Source: Chengkuizengella sediminis (GTDB taxonomy: Bacteria > Bacillota > Bacilli > Paenibacillales > KCTC-33759). Taken from it: a stretch of DNA of 64,000 bases. The position numbers were made by a program, and so were the translations under genes. Location of the stretch: the NCBI RefSeq assembly GCF_010078385.1, contig NZ_SIJC01000007.1:62001-126000 (forward strand), written 5' to 3'. Each line of letters begins with the position of its first letter. Position 1 is the stretch's first letter. A model generated the notes under the pieces. The model ran no database searches, was not told the origin of the DNA, and worked only from the letters and a program-made list of their open reading frames with translations. Below are positions 56,031-64,000 of the stretch, in pieces.

Positions 56031-57209
56031 TTATAATTTTGGATATTTAACAACTGGCGATTTTTGCTTTCGTAAGCTATTCATTAATTGAGGTCCTACA
56101 TGTAAGTTAGTTTGAACAAGTTCATGAGGAGTTAATGCCATCCATTGATTTAATGAGATGTCTTCAAAACGATGACTTTGGAATATTTCAAGAAACCATA
56201 AACTTTCTTCTCCAATATTTTGTATATAGTGTCCGAAAGCAAAGGGAACGTATCCAACGTCACCAGCTCTAACATTAAAGGTGCGTGCTGTTCCATTTGC
56301 TGCAAAGGCTGTCATTCGTCCTATTCCAGTAAGGTAATATTGCCATTCATCGTTGTTTGGATGCCAGTGCATTTCTCTCATTGCGCCAGGTTTAATTTCA
56401 ACTAATGCCGCAGCAATTCTAGTGGAGATAGGGAAATTAGAAGAATCTGCTATCCGAACTGTACCTCCTGAAGTTTGAATAGGTTTTTGCGAAAGTAATT
56501 TGTGAGTAAAGCTTTTTGGGACCGATCCATGTGGACTCTCAATTCTCTGACTTTTTAAAGAACCAGGCACTTTTGCTTGATACATGTATGTCTGTTTATT
56601 TGGGACGTGGGTAAAGGCGTTTTCTGATACACCAAAATTGGCTGATAAAATCTCCTTTGGTGTATGTGCAAACCAATCTGAGATCGTGAAGGTATCAAAC
56701 TCTGAAAAGTTTCCATCATCAAAAACAAGTAAAAATTCACAGCCTTCTTCTAGTCCTTGAACAGAGTGTGGTATTCCTGGCGGAAAGTACCACAAATCCC
56801 CTTCTCCAATATCTGCAATAAAGTTTCGTCCGTCTTGATCAACTGCTGTGATTCGTGCTTTTCCTAAAAGCATATACGCCCATTCCACTTGTTTATGCCA
56901 ATGCAATTCACGAACTCCTCCTGGTAAAAGTCGCATATTGACACCTGCAAGTGTTGTAGCAATGGGTAGTTCTCTGGCAGTTACTTCTCTACTCCATCCT
57001 CCAGGATATAACTGCATATTTGTATCGGAAAAAGAGAATTTAAGGTTGGGGATACTTCCGGAATCAGTTACAGGAGGTACTAACATATCTGGATTCTCTA
57101 TATCGCGCATAATATCCCTTGGTCCAAGATCAGTTGCCCCAGCCCCGTCACTTCTAATGGGTTGAGGTATGGTTCCAAATTCATATTGATTTTGAGGTCG
57201 TTTATACAT
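56031..57209 (-). CDS. oxdD: Oxalate decarboxylase (bicupin, OxdC/OxdD-like)
   Basis: 392 residues. Two cupin domains, each with a manganese site: [17 protein letters not shown] (about residues 99-115) and [18 protein letters not shown] (about 278-295), with the later His of each cupin in IPHSVQG and FGHYIQN. Converts oxalate to formate and CO2 with Mn and O2. The lid segment near residue 170 reads [11 protein letters not shown], whose catalytic Glu cannot be confirmed by eye. OxdD in B. subtilis is a spore coat protein. No signal peptide. The choice between OxdC and OxdD is uncertain. Confidence 0.92.
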   Translation of the reverse strand: MYKRPQNQYEFGTIPQPIRSDGAGATDLGPRDIMRDIENPDMLVPPVTDSGSIPNLKFSFSDTNMQLYPGGWSREVTARELPIATTLAGVNMRLLPGGVRELHWHKQVEWAYMLLGKARITAVDQDGRNFIADIGEGDLWYFPPGIPHSVQGLEEGCEFLLVFDDGNFSEFDTFTISDWFAHTPKEILSANFGVSENAFTHVPNKQTYMYQAKVPGSLKSQRIESPHGSVPKSFTHKLLSQKPIQTSGGTVRIADSSNFPISTRIAAALVEIKPGAMREMHWHPNNDEWQYYLTGIGRMTAFAANGTARTFNVRAGDVGYVPFAFGHYIQNIGEESLWFLEIFQSHRFEDISLNQWMALTPHELVQTNLHVGPQLMNSLRKQKSPVVKYPKL

Positions 57210-57367
57210 ACAAACAGCTCCTCAATTAAAATTGATTATTTTAACTACTTTAGTTTATGAAGCATATTAATTCGTATGTCAGGGGGTTTTAAAATCATAT
57301 CACTTCTGTACTGAAAATCACTTTAATGTGAGGGAAAATAACTCATACTTAAATTTAGAACAAATGT

Positions 57368-57395
57368 TTGTCCGACTCTTATTTTGTGGTATAAT
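57368..57395 (+). promoter_or_regulatory. Promoter of ydbC
   Basis: TTGTCC (57368-57373), 16-bp spacer, TATAAT (57390-57395). The rest of the 288-bp region between oxdD and ydbC shows nothing else I can assign. Confidence 0.65.
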
Positions 57396-57497
57396 TAATT
57401 CTTACTATCTTAAATTAGATGAGAAATAAATAGCTATTATATAAAAGTGTTCACTTCATAAATTAATACAGTAAACCATAATAACGGAGGTACTCTT

Positions 57498-57719
57498 ATG
57501 TCAGAAATCAAATACGAAATCTTGAAAACAATTGCTAAGCTCTCGGAATCACCAAAGGGTTGGACAAAAGAATTGAATTTAATTAGTTGGAACGGTCGCG
57601 ATCCTAAATACGATATTCGAGATTGGGCTCCTAATCATGAGAAGATGGGAAAAGGTATGACATTATCAAACGAAGAAGTAAAAATGTTACAACAAGTTTT
57701 AAAAGAAATTGACTTTTAA
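57498..57719 (+). CDS. ydbC: YdbC-family PC4-like ssDNA-binding protein
   Basis: 73 residues. ISEIKYEILKTI-type start, WTKELNLISWNGRDPKYDIRDW and ATNHEKMGKGMTLSNEE-like segment define the YdbC/PC4 family: a dimeric beta-sheet that binds single-stranded DNA and may stimulate transcription. ATG with AGGAGGTAC-like site. Single gene ahead of the ABC pair. Confidence 0.9.
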   Translation: MSEIKYEILKTIAKLSESPKGWTKELNLISWNGRDPKYDIRDWAPNHEKMGKGMTLSNEEVKMLQQVLKEIDF

Positions 57720-57798
57720 TTAATGAGAACTATATAGTAGATAAACTGTTACAAATAATAATTTGGTATATGATTCTATCTAGAAAAGGAGTAGATAT

Positions 57799-59541
57799 AT
57801 GTCTTTTGTAATGAAACTAAAATGGTTTTTTAAACAGCGTTGGAAAAGTTACGTGGTAGCCATTACCATTATGACCATTGTGACTCTCCTTACCATGATC
57901 CCACCGATTATGATTGGAAACATTGTAGATCAAATTGGGGATAATGAGTTAACATCAGAATCTTTAACCAAAACGGTACTTTTACTTGGGTTTTTAGCGG
58001 TTTTACTCTACATATTAGTTTATACGTGGATTACAACTTTATTTCGAAACTCGGCTTTGATCGAAACCATCTTAAGAAAAAAACTTCTAACAAATTTAAC
58101 TAAGATGAGTCCAGGTTTTTTCCAAAGGAATACGACAGGAGATTTGATGGCTTTAGCTACGAACGATGTGTTGGCAATTGGTCAAACAGCAGGATTTGGT
58201 GTAATGACCTTGGTGAATACGATTGTAGGTGTTTCGGTTGTTGTTATTATGATGGTCTCATTGATTAGTTATAAATTGATGCTGGCTGCTTTCATTCCCC
58301 TCCCTTTTCTAGCTTTAGTGATCAACAAACTTGGGAAAAATGTAAGAGTTAATTTCCTTGGAGCACAAGCTTCATTTGGTAAAATGAATGATCAAGCATT
58401 GGAGTCTATATCAGGGATGAGAGTGATACGTTCCTACGTTCAAGAGGAAAACGATATTGACGCTTTTGATAAGGTGACTACAGAAGTTTTGAATAAAAAT
58501 AGAAAAGTGGCTATTTTTAATGCCCTTTTTCAACCTTCAATTTCACTCATTGTTGGATTGAGTGTTGCGATTGGGATTAGTTACGGCTCGTATTTAGTCA
58601 TTCAAAATGAAATTTCATTAGGAGATTTAATCACGTTCAACATATTTTTAGGTATGTTAATATGGCCAATGATTGCTTTTGGTGAGTTTATAAATGTTCT
58701 ACAGCGGGGAAGTGCTTCTGCAGATCGAATGGATAACATTTTATCTCAAGATCCAGATGTAAAGAATGGAGAAGTTACATCGAAAGTTGATGCTCCATTA
58801 AGTATAGAAATGAAGGATTTAACATTTAGTTACCCAGGTTCCAATGCACATAGTTTGGCACAAGTCTCTTTTCGCTTAGAACGTGGACAGACGTTAGGAA
58901 TTGTAGGTCGAACAGGAAGTGGAAAAAGTACGTTATTGAAACAACTGTTGAGACAATATCCAATTGATAAAGAAAAATTGTTTATTTCTGAAATCCCTGT
59001 GGAACAGATAAGCCTAGAACAATTGAAAAGCTGGGTATCCTATGTACCACAGGAGCATATGCTTCTATCTAAAACATTAAAGGAAAATATTAAATTAGGA
59101 AAACCAGATGCAACACAAGAAGAGATTGATCGAGCTATTAAAATGGCTTCCTTCACGAAAGATATATCAAGGATGACTGATGGGCTGAAAACGGTAATCG
59201 GCGAGCAAGGTGTAATGTTGTCTGGTGGTCAGAAGCAGCGAGTTGCTATTGCTAGAGCATTGTTACTTGATGCTGAAATTCTTATATTAGATGATTCACT
59301 ATCAGCCGTGGATGCAAAAACGGAAAATAAAATTTTACACGAAATCAGAAATGAACGTGCTGGAAAGACAACTATGATTACTTCACATCGATTATCAGCA
59401 GTAAGTCATGCTGATTGGATCCTTGTTATGGATGAAGGTCGTGTTATTGCAGAAGGAACTCATGAAGAGCTTATGTTTCACGGTGGCTGGTATAAAGAAC
59501 AGTGGGAACATCAACAGATGGAAGCTAGTTTAGACGATTAA
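57799..59541 (+). CDS. ABC exporter half with degenerate ATP site (YheI/BmrC-like)
   Basis: 580 residues. Six membrane helices (about 18-320) followed by the nucleotide-binding domain: Walker A GRTGSGKSTLLK, signature LSGGQKQR, Walker B ILILDDSLSAVD. The catalytic Glu after Walker B is replaced by Asp, the mark of the degenerate site in heterodimeric exporters such as BmrC/BmrD. H-loop TSHRLSA. Pairs with the next gene. Likely multidrug or lipid exporter. RBS AAAGGAG. Confidence 0.94.
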   Translation: MSFVMKLKWFFKQRWKSYVVAITIMTIVTLLTMIPPIMIGNIVDQIGDNELTSESLTKTVLLLGFLAVLLYILVYTWITTLFRNSALIETILRKKLLTNLTKMSPGFFQRNTTGDLMALATNDVLAIGQTAGFGVMTLVNTIVGVSVVVIMMVSLISYKLMLAAFIPLPFLALVINKLGKNVRVNFLGAQASFGKMNDQALESISGMRVIRSYVQEENDIDAFDKVTTEVLNKNRKVAIFNALFQPSISLIVGLSVAIGISYGSYLVIQNEISLGDLITFNIFLGMLIWPMIAFGEFINVLQRGSASADRMDNILSQDPDVKNGEVTSKVDAPLSIEMKDLTFSYPGSNAHSLAQVSFRLERGQTLGIVGRTGSGKSTLLKQLLRQYPIDKEKLFISEIPVEQISLEQLKSWVSYVPQEHMLLSKTLKENIKLGKPDATQEEIDRAIKMASFTKDISRMTDGLKTVIGEQGVMLSGGQKQRVAIARALLLDAEILILDDSLSAVDAKTENKILHEIRNERAGKTTMITSHRLSAVSHADWILVMDEGRVIAEGTHEELMFHGGWYKEQWEHQQMEASLDD

Positions 59542-59586
59542 ACAAAACAAGATGGGGAAACCATTTTAAAAGGGAGTGATATTTTC

Positions 59587-61350
59587 ATGGAGCCTAAACA
59601 AAACGTTTCCAGAAGACTTTTTCAATATGCTCTTCATTATAAATTTAGAATTATAGCTGCACTCCTCATTCTTTGTGGTGCTGTTGGAGCAGAACTAGGA
59701 GGACCATTAATTATTCAGATCATTATTGATAATCATCTTTCCAATGAAACCATAGAAATATCACCTATCTTGAGTTTAATTGGTCTGTATGTTGGTCTCT
59801 TAGTTACGGCAAGTTTGTTAAATTTTATACAAGGATATGCATTACAAACGACTGCCTTACGTATCATTAAAAATATGCGGATGGATTTAATGAAACATAT
59901 TCAACGTATTCCAATCCGTTATTTTGATAATACACCTATTGGTCAAGTTGTATCGAGAATAGCGAATGATACTGAAGCAATACGTGATTTATTTATGAGT
60001 TTTATGGCAACTTTTGTAGTAAGTACAGTACAGTTAATCGGTATTTATGTGTTTCTATTTATTTTAGATGCTAGGTTGGCACTACTTTGTCTTCTAATTC
60101 TGCCTATCTTTGCTTTGATCATGTACATACATCTTAAGTATTCAAAAGGTTTTATTACGATCATGCGTGCCCGTTTAAGTGATATGAATGCGATGATTAA
60201 TGAGTCTATTCATGTGATGCCTATTATCCAAGCATTTAGAAGAGAAAAATTAACAGTGGAAGAATTTGAAAAATTAAATCAAGATCGTTATGAAAATCAA
60301 ATCAAACAAATTAATGTATTTGCACTTTCATCTCGTAACATAGTGGGTACCATAGGTAGATTAGTCACGGCAATGGTCATTTGGTACTTTGGTAGTCAAT
60401 CTCTAGAGGGAGCGATTCAGTTCGGGGTGTTTTATGTATTTATTGATTATTTAGGGCGAATATTCCAACCTATTATAGGGATATTTGATCAGCTAACTAA
60501 TGCACAGAGAGCATTTGTTTCAGCGGGAAGAGTATTTACAATACTTGACATGGATGGAACAGAAGTATCTAATGCGGATCATGAGCCCCGTCCAGAAGGG
60601 CGTGTTCGGTTTGATGATGTGACATTTGCCTATAAGTCTGGTGAAAATGTATTAAAGAATATTTCTTTTGAAGCTCAAAAAGGAGAAACGGTCGCACTTG
60701 TAGGACATACTGGATCAGGAAAAAGTTCAATCATGAATCTTCTATTAGGATTTTATGAACCCAACGATGGGAAAATAACAATCGATAATGTAGATGTGAC
60801 TATGTTCTCAAAACAAGCTTTACGAAAACATATGGGGATTGTGTTACAGGATCCATTTCTTTTTGCGGGGGATATAAAGTTCAATGTTAGTTTATATAAT
60901 GAAGAGATAGATATGAATAAAGTGAAAGATGCGCTGCAAAAAGTAGGGGCTTCCACATTTGTTGAACAACTTCCGAAAGGGTATGATGAACCGGTTGTTG
61001 AAAGAGGCAGTACTTTATCAGCAGGGCAGCGACAATTGATTTCATTTGCAAGAGCGCTGGCTTTTGACCCGTCCATTTTAATATTAGACGAAGCCACAGC
61101 TAGCATAGACAGTGAAACTGAAGGATTGATTCAAAAGGCACTTAAGGTCGTAAGTGAAGGAAGGACAACGTTTGTGATCGCACATAGATTGTCTACGATT
61201 CGGGATGCAGATCAAATTTTAGTACTTCATAGAGGTGAAATCGTAGAACGGGGTAATCATGATGAGTTGATGGAATTAAAAGGTCGTTATCATAAGATGT
61301 ATCAGCTGCAAAAAGGAGAAAAGGCAGAAAAAACTGCATCCACATCATAG
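59587..61350 (+). CDS. ABC exporter half with canonical ATP site (YheH/BmrD-like)
   Basis: 587 residues. Six membrane helices, then Walker A GHTGSGKSSIMN, Walker B ILILDEATASID (normal catalytic Glu) and H-loop IAHRLST. The signature is LSAGQRQ rather than LSGGQ. It complements the degenerate upstream half. Starts 45 bp after it with AAAGGGAG. Substrate unknown. Confidence 0.94.
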   Translation: MEPKQNVSRRLFQYALHYKFRIIAALLILCGAVGAELGGPLIIQIIIDNHLSNETIEISPILSLIGLYVGLLVTASLLNFIQGYALQTTALRIIKNMRMDLMKHIQRIPIRYFDNTPIGQVVSRIANDTEAIRDLFMSFMATFVVSTVQLIGIYVFLFILDARLALLCLLILPIFALIMYIHLKYSKGFITIMRARLSDMNAMINESIHVMPIIQAFRREKLTVEEFEKLNQDRYENQIKQINVFALSSRNIVGTIGRLVTAMVIWYFGSQSLEGAIQFGVFYVFIDYLGRIFQPIIGIFDQLTNAQRAFVSAGRVFTILDMDGTEVSNADHEPRPEGRVRFDDVTFAYKSGENVLKNISFEAQKGETVALVGHTGSGKSSIMNLLLGFYEPNDGKITIDNVDVTMFSKQALRKHMGIVLQDPFLFAGDIKFNVSLYNEEIDMNKVKDALQKVGASTFVEQLPKGYDEPVVERGSTLSAGQRQLISFARALAFDPSILILDEATASIDSETEGLIQKALKVVSEGRTTFVIAHRLSTIRDADQILVLHRGEIVERGNHDELMELKGRYHKMYQLQKGEKAEKTASTS

Positions 61351-61668
61351 AAAATAAAAATATAAGTTATATCAATTAAGAATAAAAGATTTGTACCTCT
61401 TGGATTATCATTTGTATTTAACAATGAAGATAGAATGAGAAGATTAAGGGAGTGGCATCTAGAAATCATATAATTATCAAAAATAAATCTTTTTGGACAA
61501 TACTCTAATATAATCTTTCTATGTAAAGAAAAGATAGCGGAAATAGAATTAAGATGAGTTTATATCTATCAACAGTCACGTCTTGACGAACGTTGTATCA
61601 GCAGTAAACCTTTCAGTAGGGGTAATGAAAACCCCTATTGAAAGGTTTACTTTATTAGAAAATGCTTT
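61351..61668. other. Intergenic between convergent genes, large hairpin
   Basis: 318 bp without a gene. 61603-61651 forms a 21-bp stem (AGTAAACCTTTCAGTAGGGG facing CCCCTATTGAAAGGTTTACT) with one mismatch, loop AATGAAA. Flanks are only weakly T-rich (TTTATTAG). It could stop transcription from both sides. The remaining sequence, 61351-61600, shows nothing further. Confidence 0.65.
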
Positions 61669-62412
61669 TCATTGAAGATTAGCAATAGGACAGTTCCTAC
61701 AATGGGTTCGATCCATTGTATGGTGTTTTAAGCAACATGTTTTACGAATACGGAAAGTCTCTCCTTCTTGTTCAGGGTGATCTATCATTTTACCTTCAAT
61801 AGATAACGGATTTGTAGAGTGCAGACCAAACAATGCTGGTTTAGCATATTGAGTAAGATATAAGTAATCTTGTTCAATAAGATTTCTTGCTGAATCGTTT
61901 TCTACCATTTTAAACCCTTCCTTATACATAAAGTCAATGTATACTAAAACATTTTCCCATAGAATCGATGTTTTAAGATTTGTAATCCGATTTAATAGAA
62001 CAAAAAAAGGTTGAAAATTATTTATAAATAAACATGACAAAATTTTGTCTCTATCAGTAGTTGTGTTTTTAGATGTCTCTAACCATGCTGATGGATCGAT
62101 ATAAATATAAGGAGTATTTTTATCTGAATAATAAATTGTAATATTTTTTAAGTCGGCAGAAATAGGAAAACGATAAAAACTCATGATAAACGGAATTGCA
62201 CACATCATATGTGCATAGTATTTGCTAAATATAGATGCAGAGGCAGCCAAATTCTCTGTTTTAATTTGTTCTGCAAATCGGACTAACCATGTTTTTAATC
62301 TCTTTTCATCAACCAAGTTTTTACCTAGCAAGGTAATAGCAGGATTGTCTGGTTTTTCAAATAGGATATGAAATTTTTCCTTAATAAACTGTTGTTGTTT
62401 AAAAGATAACAT
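61669..62412 (-). CDS. FhuF-like ferric siderophore reductase
   Basis: 247 residues from the ATG at 62412, 8 bp after AGGAAGGA. A longer frame upstream to 62487 overlaps the ABC ATPase gene and has no ribosome site. The C-terminus ends with the FhuF 2Fe-2S motif CCLKHHTMDRTHCRNCP (CC-x10-C-x2-C). The N-terminal part is the IucA/FhuF-like ferric reductase domain. Releases iron from ferric siderophores in the cytoplasm. It overlaps the upstream ATPase gene by 14 bp. Confidence 0.9.
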   Translation of the reverse strand: MLSFKQQQFIKEKFHILFEKPDNPAITLLGKNLVDEKRLKTWLVRFAEQIKTENLAASASIFSKYYAHMMCAIPFIMSFYRFPISADLKNITIYYSDKNTPYIYIDPSAWLETSKNTTTDRDKILSCLFINNFQPFFVLLNRITNLKTSILWENVLVYIDFMYKEGFKMVENDSARNLIEQDYLYLTQYAKPALFGLHSTNPLSIEGKMIDHPEQEGETFRIRKTCCLKHHTMDRTHCRNCPIANLQ

Positions 62413-63217
62413 GATTTTGTTCCTTCCTTTCAATTTTCCTACCTTTTCCAGTTGGAATACACATCGGTGTACAAAAAATGGGATCACAAACGACCTGGCA
62501 TTTTAGATCAAATACTTGCTGCATCATTTCAGGTGAAATAACATCTTCTGGTTTACCTTCTGCAAATACTTTTTTATCTTTAAGTGCCACAATATGATGA
62601 GCATAACGACATGCAAGGTTGATGTCATGTAAAACCATAATAATGGTGCGATTTTCTTTTTCATTTAACTCAAATAATAAGTCAAGAATTTCAATTTGAT
62701 GAGTTACATCTAGATAAGTTGTTGGTTCATCTAGAAGAATTGTATTAGTATCTTGTGCTAAAGTCATGGCAATCCATGCCCTTTGTTTTTGTCCACCAGA
62801 TAGAGAATCAATAGGCACATCCTTGTATTCTTCCATATGTGTTTCTTTTAGAGCTTGCATTACCTTTTTTTCATCCTGTTTTGACCATTGACGCAAAAAA
62901 CTTTGATAACAATATCTGCCTTGTTTTACGAGCTGCAGTACAGTAAGTCCTGAGGGAGCGCTTGGGTTTTGCGGCAAAATGGCAAGTTGTTTAGCTAATT
63001 GTTTGGTTGACATTTGATGGATGTTTTTACCATCTAATATAATTGTTCCTGTTGCAGGTTTTAATAGTCGAGCCATACTGCGTAATAAAGTTGATTTGCC
63101 ACATCCATTACTTCCTAAAAAAACAGTAATTTTACCTATTGGGATTTTAATATTTAATTGGTCGAGAATTAATTTTTCACCGTATTTCATAGTGATTTTA
63201 CTTGCGGTTAAAGACAT
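62399..63217 (-). CDS. Siderophore ABC transporter ATP-binding protein (FecE/FhuC-like)
   Basis: 272 residues. Walker A GSNGCGKSTLLRS (about 35-47), Q-loop ILPQNPSAP, signature LSGGQKQRAWIA, Walker B TILLDEPTTYLD, H-loop VLHDINLACRYAHH. The FpvE/FecE type of ATPase drives ferric siderophore import. It follows the permease gene on the same strand (41-bp gap) and overlaps the reductase gene. Confidence 0.95.
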   Translation of the reverse strand: MSLTASKITMKYGEKLILDQLNIKIPIGKITVFLGSNGCGKSTLLRSMARLLKPATGTIILDGKNIHQMSTKQLAKQLAILPQNPSAPSGLTVLQLVKQGRYCYQSFLRQWSKQDEKKVMQALKETHMEEYKDVPIDSLSGGQKQRAWIAMTLAQDTNTILLDEPTTYLDVTHQIEILDLLFELNEKENRTIIMVLHDINLACRYAHHIVALKDKKVFAEGKPEDVISPEMMQQVFDLKCQVVCDPIFCTPMCIPTGKGRKIERKEQNHVIF

Positions 63218-63258
63218 ATTTTATCCCACCTCAATAATTTAAAATAATAGATTCGCAA

Positions 63259-64000
63259 TCAGCGAGTTTTCTTTAACAATAAATAAATGAAGAAAGGGGC
63301 TCCGATAGCAGACGTAAAAACACCTACTGGAATACTTATCGGTTGAAATGCGGTTCTACCTATAAGATCTGCTAACATGACAATGATGGATCCAAGTAGA
63401 GCAGAAGTAGGGAGAACACTACCAAATGTTGATCCTACTAACTTACGAGCGATATGAGGTGCCATTAAACCAACAAATGCAATGGTTCCACCAATAGCTA
63501 TAGCAGAGCCCGCTAAGGCAACTGCAATTAAAAAAAATATAATGCGTTGTTTTTGCAACGGACTGCCAACGCCAATGGCAATATCGTCACCGAGTTGGGT
63601 TACATTTAAGCTTCGCAGCAAGATAAAGCCTGCAGGGAGAAAGGTAACAATCCAAGGCAGATACGTATATACTTGTGTCCAGCTTGCCCCATAGATACTT
63701 CCTGTTAACCAGATCATTGATTTACTAGCTACATGAGGGGGACCCATTATCATCATCATCGTAGTCATTGCAGTGGATACGGCAGACATACCAATACCAA
63801 TTAGTACTAATCGTATTGGAGAGATCCCATCTTTCCAGGCTAGCAAGTAAATGATAATTCCATTGATGAGTGCACCAGCAAATGCTGCTAGGGGTAAATA
63901 TTGAATACTAGCAGTAGGTAAGAGTGTAATATAACTAATGGCCGCTACTGAAGCTCCTCCACTAATCCCTATCACATTGGGTGAAGCTAGAGCATTTTTG
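63259..64000 (-). CDS. FecCD-family siderophore permease, 5' end outside the window
   Basis: The frame stays open to the window edge (KNALASPNVIGISGGASVA at the border, the conserved FecCD P-N-V-I/L-G-I-x-x-G-A segment). The internal GTG at 63975 is not the start. About 247 residues of the usual 330 are visible with seven or more membrane helices, including GVGSPLQKQR and the helix GGTIAFVGLMAPHIARKLVG (coupling region). Forms the channel with the ATPase encoded downstream. A partner FecCD and a binding protein probably lie further right. Confidence 0.95.
   Translation of the reverse strand, partial: KNALASPNVIGISGGASVAAISYITLLPTASIQYLPLAAFAGALINGIIIYLLAWKDGISPIRLVLIGIGMSAVSTAMTTMMMIMGPPHVASKSMIWLTGSIYGASWTQVYTYLPWIVTFLPAGFILLRSLNVTQLGDDIAIGVGSPLQKQRIIFFLIAVALAGSAIAIGGTIAFVGLMAPHIARKLVGSTFGSVLPTSALLGSIIVMLADLIGRTAFQPISIPVGVFTSAIGAPFFIYLLLKKTR

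Noticed and set aside
57210-57300. Sporulation sigma-K or sigma-G promoter before oxalate decarboxylase
   Set aside because: CATACGAAT and AATATGC resemble parts of such promoters, but the consensus spacing is not met.

Overview
The window (64 kb, AT-rich, clear Shine-Dalgarno sites, many U-tailed hairpin terminators) comes from a low-GC Gram-positive of the order Bacillales. The purine operon order (purL-F-M-N-H-D), the genes behind it (yerB, yerC, dgkB and rlmCD homologues, the same set that follows purD in Bacillus subtilis), a NarK/Fnr-box pair and an S-layer-anchored phosphatase all fit a spore-forming Bacillales, perhaps a Paenibacillaceae-like genus. The genus is an inference. No rRNA or tRNA gene was recognised.

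Layout. (1) 1-8.7 kb: purine biosynthesis operon, with a structured purF-purM spacer and a 543-bp purN-purH spacer holding four copies of a 25-nt motif. (2) 8.8-21.8 kb: SDR/TetR pair, Bax-inhibitor-like protein, YerB lipoprotein, a duplicated PadR-HAAS-DUF4097 module in which the second copy has collapsed into a HAAS-DUF4097 fusion, a radical SAM enzyme, a basic protein, a palindrome-rich intergenic block, YerC, a CbiX-like chelatase, DgkB and RlmCD. (3) 21.8-32.3 kb: complete type I-C CRISPR-Cas locus (cas3-5-8c-7-4-1-2) and an array of 28 repeats whose distal end runs into a broken DUF3298 gene. (4) 33-38.7 kb: accessory genes including a second PadR-HAAS pair behind a 60-bp palindrome and a TetR-controlled DUF3533/YhgE-like permease. 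(5) 39.1-43.5 kb: Hen1-Pnkp RNA-repair cassette followed by a decayed SF1 helicase tail. (6) 43.5-52.7 kb: SDR, two tandem secreted HExxH metalloproteases, a PLP lyase and an SLH-anchored alkaline phosphatase. (7) 52.8-61.4 kb: narK plus carbonic anhydrase behind a well-placed Fnr box, a thioredoxin-like protein, DUF2935, oxalate decarboxylase, YdbC and a heterodimeric ABC exporter. (8) 61.7-64 kb: siderophore uptake genes (FhuF-like, FecE-like, FecCD-like), running off the right edge.

How the genes work together. The pur genes make IMP from PRPP. The Cas proteins and array give adaptive DNA immunity, and two spacers that overlap on one target suggest repeated meetings with related invaders. 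Hen1 and Pnkp should heal, seal and 2'-O-methylate cleaved RNAs. With CRISPR and the helicase remnant, the 22-44 kb stretch reads as a defence/accessory region. NarK and the carbonic anhydrase are probably co-transcribed under oxygen limitation. The secreted proteases, phosphatase and siderophore genes serve nutrient scavenging.
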